Positions 60,173-64,000 of a DNA stretch of 64,000 nt are shown here, piece by piece. Origin of the DNA: Periconia sp. R9002 (Eukaryota > Ascomycota > Dothideomycetes > Pleosporales > Periconiaceae); NCBI GenBank assembly GCA_023627715.1, contig JAMAHW010000065.1, positions 1 to 64,000 on the forward strand. Reading direction: 5' to 3'. The translations under genes were made by a program, and so were the position numbers. Under the pieces are notes generated by a model, which was not told where the DNA came from, did no database searches, and saw only the letters and a program-made list of their open reading frames with translations. Each line of letters opens with the position of its first letter. Within the stretch, counting starts at the first letter, position 1.

Positions 60173-60874
60173 TTACAACTTCGCCTTCACCGCCAGCTCC
60201 CTCTTGACAGCATCTGCACCAGCTCTCGCGCAATCTTCATCCTGAGCCGGCAAGCCAGTACTACACCCAACAGCACCCAGTACAGCCCCAGTCTCCTCGT
60301 CGATAATAGGCACACCTCCACCAATAGTCGAAAAGCGCCCACCATTACTGTGGTTGATACCGTAAGCGGGGCCTCCGGGCCATACAACTTCTTTGTATGC
60401 TGAGGTTGGGATGCGGTGGCCTGCCGCTGTGAACTGGTCTAAAGTGAGTTCAAGAGGAACGGAGGGCAAAGAAAGAGAAGGGCACATACAGCTTTGTCGA
60501 TGGCGATTGAAACTGGAAAGAAGAGGATTATGTTAGCTAGTTGAATCTTGAATCTTTATACATGTACATTGTTCTCATCCCCTTCACTCTCATCCATCAC
60601 AATATTTTTTCTACCGAGCTCTTCGGGGGAGGGGGGCGGGGGCGGGTAAGGGGGAAAAATCAATCAATTAAAAAAGGAAAAGCATCATCATATTACTCGA
60701 AGTGATCTTGGCTCCCTCCATGCGCTCAAACGCCAGCAAATGACATGCCGAATCCACGACGGCCACGTTCATCGGTACTCCGATCTCCTGGGCGCGTTTC
60801 TCCGCCGCCGATAACGCGGTACGGGCGCCCGTCAATGTCAGCGTTGGGGTTGTTTTCTTTGCCGTGGAGGACAT
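60173..60874 (-). CDS. GlcG/HbpS-like (DUF336) protein
   Basis: Three exons: 60874-60697, 60512-60490, 60433-60173; 153 residues. The fold is shown by LTGARTALSAAEKRAQEIG, PMNVAVVDSACHLLAFERME and ISIAIDKAFTAAGHRIPT. The C-terminal half has INHSNGGRFSTIGGGVPI and LGAVGCSTGLPAQDEDCARA. This matches the GlcG/HbpS family (PF03928), whose bacterial members bind haem or accompany glycolate or diol metabolism. Fungal members are uncharacterised and small like this one. Exon 2 is 23 nt. An upstream ATG at 61045 would add an N-terminal extension of poor quality, so the ATG giving MSSTAKKTTPT is preferred. The third intron uses the second AG (GACCAG) to keep frame. Confidence 0.9.
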
Positions 60875-62134
60875 TGTTTTTTTCTTCTTCTTTGAACTGC
60901 TGCGTGAAGTTGATGAGAAGATTGTTTGGAGGGAAAGGATAGGGAAAGGAATGGAATGTTGTGGGTGGACGTTTGTTAGCGGCAATTTGAGCCCCGAGGT
61001 TGCTCGGGGTAGCTTCGGTTGCGAATCCGAGTGATTTGCGCCCATCTACATAGGCATGAATGAGACGTAGCTCTGCGCATAATCCGTTTGCAGGTGTAGT
61101 TAGTTGACATTCTTTGTTACTTTTCTCCGTCTTTTTAGTTTTCGGCTACTTAAGCTTGATGAAGCCGTTTTTTAGCATTTTATGGGTCTCCCGTTTTGGT
61201 ATCTGCTGGCACGGTACTCTTCCGGTCCACCCGGGTGTTGGAGACAGACGATAGTTTCGATGGCTTCCAAGTTATTCAATAGGTATAACCACGAATTAGA
61301 GTGTAAAGGACTTGAAGATCCATGTTCCAAAGTTTTGAGATAGATAGCAGCGCGCCTAATATTTTCAGCCAAGGCAACTTGAGAACTGTAGAAAGTGATG
61401 AATGGCCCCTAAGCATTACGGTTAAGGAATGTTGATCGCAGTGTACGCACGTCGCAGGGTATTTATCATCGGTGATTATTCAGGCTTCGATCATGGGGGC
61501 GCAAAGAGAAAATAGCAGTGGCTTGTGCTAGTTGGGAGCATATGATCGCCATCATCATTGGCCGGCTCGGTCCTTTTGGGGTATTGGGTACGGCGTTCAT
61601 CACCAATTGAATGTCCGAATACATAGTGGGTTAGTATACAGCAGCCCTCCTGAGACGCGTCATACCAGACGGAGACGAAGGCGCGTTGATTAGTACTCTG
61701 TGTATTGCCACAACAGGGTACGATAGGCTATCATTAGGGGAAGATCATGCTTTGTTTCCATTGCGTGCAGTAGGAGAGTTTATTATACGAGTGGTAATCT
61801 CCGTGCTTTTAAGCCTGAAACGAAGCCGCGCTACTCTCTTGTCGCTTCCCCCTATGGTTAGGACTTCGCCAGTTTTCCACCTTAGGCATAACGGGGTCCA
61901 GCCCGAGTCCTCCTGTTGCAAAAGTAGCAATCTTGGTCTCCACCAGGCTTCCTGTTTGCGCTTTCTTACACTCTTTATAGCGTTCGTATTCCTCACGCTT
62001 TGCAGTCCCGTAGTTTTCATTCCAGTCATTCGTTTCTTCTTCCCCAGTCAGTCATTACGTGTATTTGCCTCATTCTTTCTTCCGTGCAGGTTCATTGATT
62101 TTCTTTCTTGCCTGCATACCTTCGTTTTTACAAC
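60875..62134. promoter_or_regulatory. Divergent GlcG-like / GH71 intergenic region
   Basis: This 1.26-kb region between two divergent genes contains both promoters. A plus-strand frame at 61686-62348 covers the end of it and overlaps the GH71 signal-peptide exon in another frame. It has no domain and is rejected. Confidence 0.5.
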
Positions 62135-63762
62135 ATGCGCTTTTCGCTGCTCGCCGCAGGGCTGTTGGCCTCTGTGTCTTATGCCGCGCCTCTGGTCGAG
62201 AGGGCCGATGGGGACAAATTTGTCTTCGCTCATTTCATGGTACAAGATTGAACAGTGCACGATACCCCGGGAAAGGATTGCTAACCTCACTAGATGGGCA
62301 CCCAAGCAGCTAGGACTTCGTCCAAGGACTATGACTTGGACATGGTGACGGCTAAAAATGCGGGCATCGATGCGATGGCCCTGAACATAGGTACAAAACA
62401 TCGTGCCCTTTCGTCGACTCAAAATCTGGCAAGTCTAACGTTGAAACATAGGCCTGGACTCGTATACGGAGCAGCAGCTTTCGTACGCTTACCAGAGCGC
62501 GGCCAACAATGGTATCAAGGTTTTCCTCAGTATCGATTACAATTACTACACAACGGGATCTGAGGCAGCCGTCGCCAGCCTCATCAAGAAATATGGTGGC
62601 CTGCCCGCTCAGCTCAAGGTTGACAATAAAGTCTTCGTTTCCACCTTTAACGGCAACCAGGAACCAGGGAAGACGTTGAACGCGCCTGCCCTCAAGCAAG
62701 CTGCTGGTGACATTTACCTGGTCCCTAACTTCTTGCCAAAAGGATCGACAGACGGCATCGATGGTGCCTTCAACTGGATGGTAGGTCAACGATTCCAAAC
62801 TAGGGAAAGAAGAGCTACCAATAGATTAATCGTCACTACAGGCCTGGCCAAACAATGGAGCCAACAGGGCGCCCACTGCTGCTGTCAACCTAACAGTTGA
62901 AAATGGTGACACAACTTACAAGAACTGGTTGGGCTCCAAGTCTTACATGGCCCCTGTCTCTCCCTGGTTCTTCACAGATTTCGATCAATACCAGTTAGTC
63001 AATATCCGGGGAATTTGTTTATAGCGATCAGGGTCCTTGGCTAACGAGATTCAGGAAGCACTGGACTTTCCCTGGCGACCTACTTTGGTTCAACCGCTGG
63101 AACAGCATCCTCGCCCTAGCACCTCGCTTCGTTGAGATCGTAACTTACAACGATTTCGGAGAGAGCTCCAACGTCATTGACCTTCCTGCCGGCTCCAAAG
63201 TAGATGGTGCGGCGTGGTCCGAGGGCATGCCCCACAGTGGATGGCTCGAGATGGCTATTCCCTACATAAATGCATTCAAGAAAGGAGCTAAGACCCCCGC
63301 CATCGACGAAGAAAAGTTGGTATACTGGTTCAGGACATCGAAGGTTTCCGACTTCCCCAAGGCCATTGAAGGCAAGGAAACTCTCCGTGATTCCGTCTTC
63401 GTCGTCGCTCTCCTCAAGTCTGCTGGAACTGTCACTGTTACCACGGGCTCTACCACCAAGACTTTCGAAGCCCAGGCCGGCGCCTCTGCTTTTGAAGTTC
63501 CTATGGGGTATGGAAAGCAAACTTTCAAGCTAAGCCGCGGTGGAAAGGACGTCTTCAGTGCTACTGCAGCGAAGGAAATCTCTTCTCAGGGCGCAAACCT
63601 AAATGCTTTTGTCGGTGTAGCCAAGGGGTAAGTCAACGTTTCTTACAACTCCGGACTTTATGGATTCACCGTTGCGTCCGCGTCTTTCCTGTCTGACACT
63701 GCTGGCTAACATTCTTTTCTAGCGCTGCCGGTGCTGCTAGCAAGGGTGCTAAGGTTAACTAA
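62135..63762 (+). CDS. Secreted GH71 alpha-1,3-glucanase (mutanase)
   Basis: Six exons: 62135-62239, 62294-62390, 62452-62780, 62842-62993, 63055-63627, 63723-63762; 431 residues. Signal peptide MRFSLLAAGLLASVSYA is followed by a short propeptide ending near LVERA. The GH71 domain begins KFVFAHFMMG and runs through NAGIDAMALNIGLDSYTEQQ, VFLSIDYNYYTTGSEA, VFVSTFNGNQEPG, WPNNGANRAP, DLLWFNRWNSIL and FVEIVTYNDFGESS. These are conserved barrel strands of GH71, which hydrolyse alpha-1,3-glucan of fungal cell walls in septum dissolution, autolysis or attack on other fungi. The protein lacks a C-terminal carbohydrate-binding module and ends in a short Gly/Ala tail (GAAGAASKGAKVN). Most introns show CTAAC branch sites. 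The role in self-wall remodelling versus foreign wall degradation cannot be told. Confidence 0.95.
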
Positions 63763-64000
63763 GCATTCCTTCACAATGGTTCACACCTATGTCACACTTC
63801 CTCCAATCCCGCCTCAATCACAACTAATAGTTCGCCTTTATAGTCGGTCTAGTCAGACACGTGCAGTAGAGACACGCATTGGTGGGAAAATGACATGCAT
63901 GTAATCGCTGTTGGTGGTCCCTTCGCTGTTGTAGCAGACTTTATATTCTTGTACATTGTTTCGAAATTAGAAAACTGAGATTCCGGTTGGCCTCGACGAT

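Noticed and set aside
60875..61045. Upstream ATG extending the GlcG-like protein
   Set aside because: The added residues contain poly-Lys and Ser low complexity, and the family starts near the downstream ATG.
61686..62348. Plus-strand open frame of 220 codons overlapping the GH71 start
   Set aside because: It covers the GH71 signal-peptide exon in another frame, has no domain, and the GH71 model explains the region.

Overview
The window is nuclear DNA from a filamentous ascomycete (Pezizomycotina). Genes are split by short introns (mostly 50-160 bp) with GTAAGT/GTATGT-like donors and CTAAC/CTGAC-like branch sites. Typical products include a Zn2Cys6 regulator, a CLASP/Stu1 protein, a TOK-type potassium channel and a THI4 gene with a fungal TPP riboswitch. 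The class (Dothideomycetes, Eurotiomycetes or another) cannot be fixed from the sequence alone. No rRNA, tRNA, CRISPR or intact transposase was recognised. All exon models below were built by eye: splice consensus was required, the frame was checked across every junction, and every full model closes to a whole number of codons.

Layout. 0.9-6 kb: a disordered Pro/Arg-rich protein (-), a HAD pyrimidine 5'-nucleotidase (+) and an HExxH basic-secretory-protein-like protein (+). 7-11.1 kb: a small secreted cysteine protein (-) and a Zn2Cys6 regulator (-). 11.1-14.6 kb: gene-poor, with one 166-bp TA-flanked inverted-repeat element (MITE). 14.6-20.6 kb: CLASP/Stu1 (-), then divergently THI4 (+) with its riboswitch leader. 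20.6-25.1 kb: a long gene-free stretch. 25.1-29 kb: a LIM-RhoGAP protein (+). 30.6-34.4 kb: three mitochondrial genes on one strand (OM14-like, MIA40, FIS1). 34.8-41.4 kb: SPC24 (+) and a large GYF-domain protein (-). 42.8-47 kb: TOK potassium channel (-) and ETF alpha (-). 47.7-53 kb: SWI3/RSC8-type chromatin remodelling subunit (+) and a RING-H2 E3 ligase (+). 55.1-59.6 kb: a repetitive coiled-coil protein (+). 60.2-63.8 kb: a GlcG/HbpS-like protein (-) and a secreted GH71 alpha-1,3-glucanase (+).

Most genes are ordinary housekeeping genes without an operon-like relation. The clearest functional grouping is the mitochondrial trio OM14-MIA40-FIS1, with ETF alpha about 11 kb further on. The most unusual signals are an apparent 2-nucleotide exon in the OM14-like gene, 10- and 13-nucleotide exons in the potassium channel and nucleotidase genes, the THI4 riboswitch with a 23-codon upstream ORF, the MITE, and 63/126-bp tandem repeats that encode perfect heptad multiples in the coiled-coil protein. 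I found no convincing new multi-gene system.
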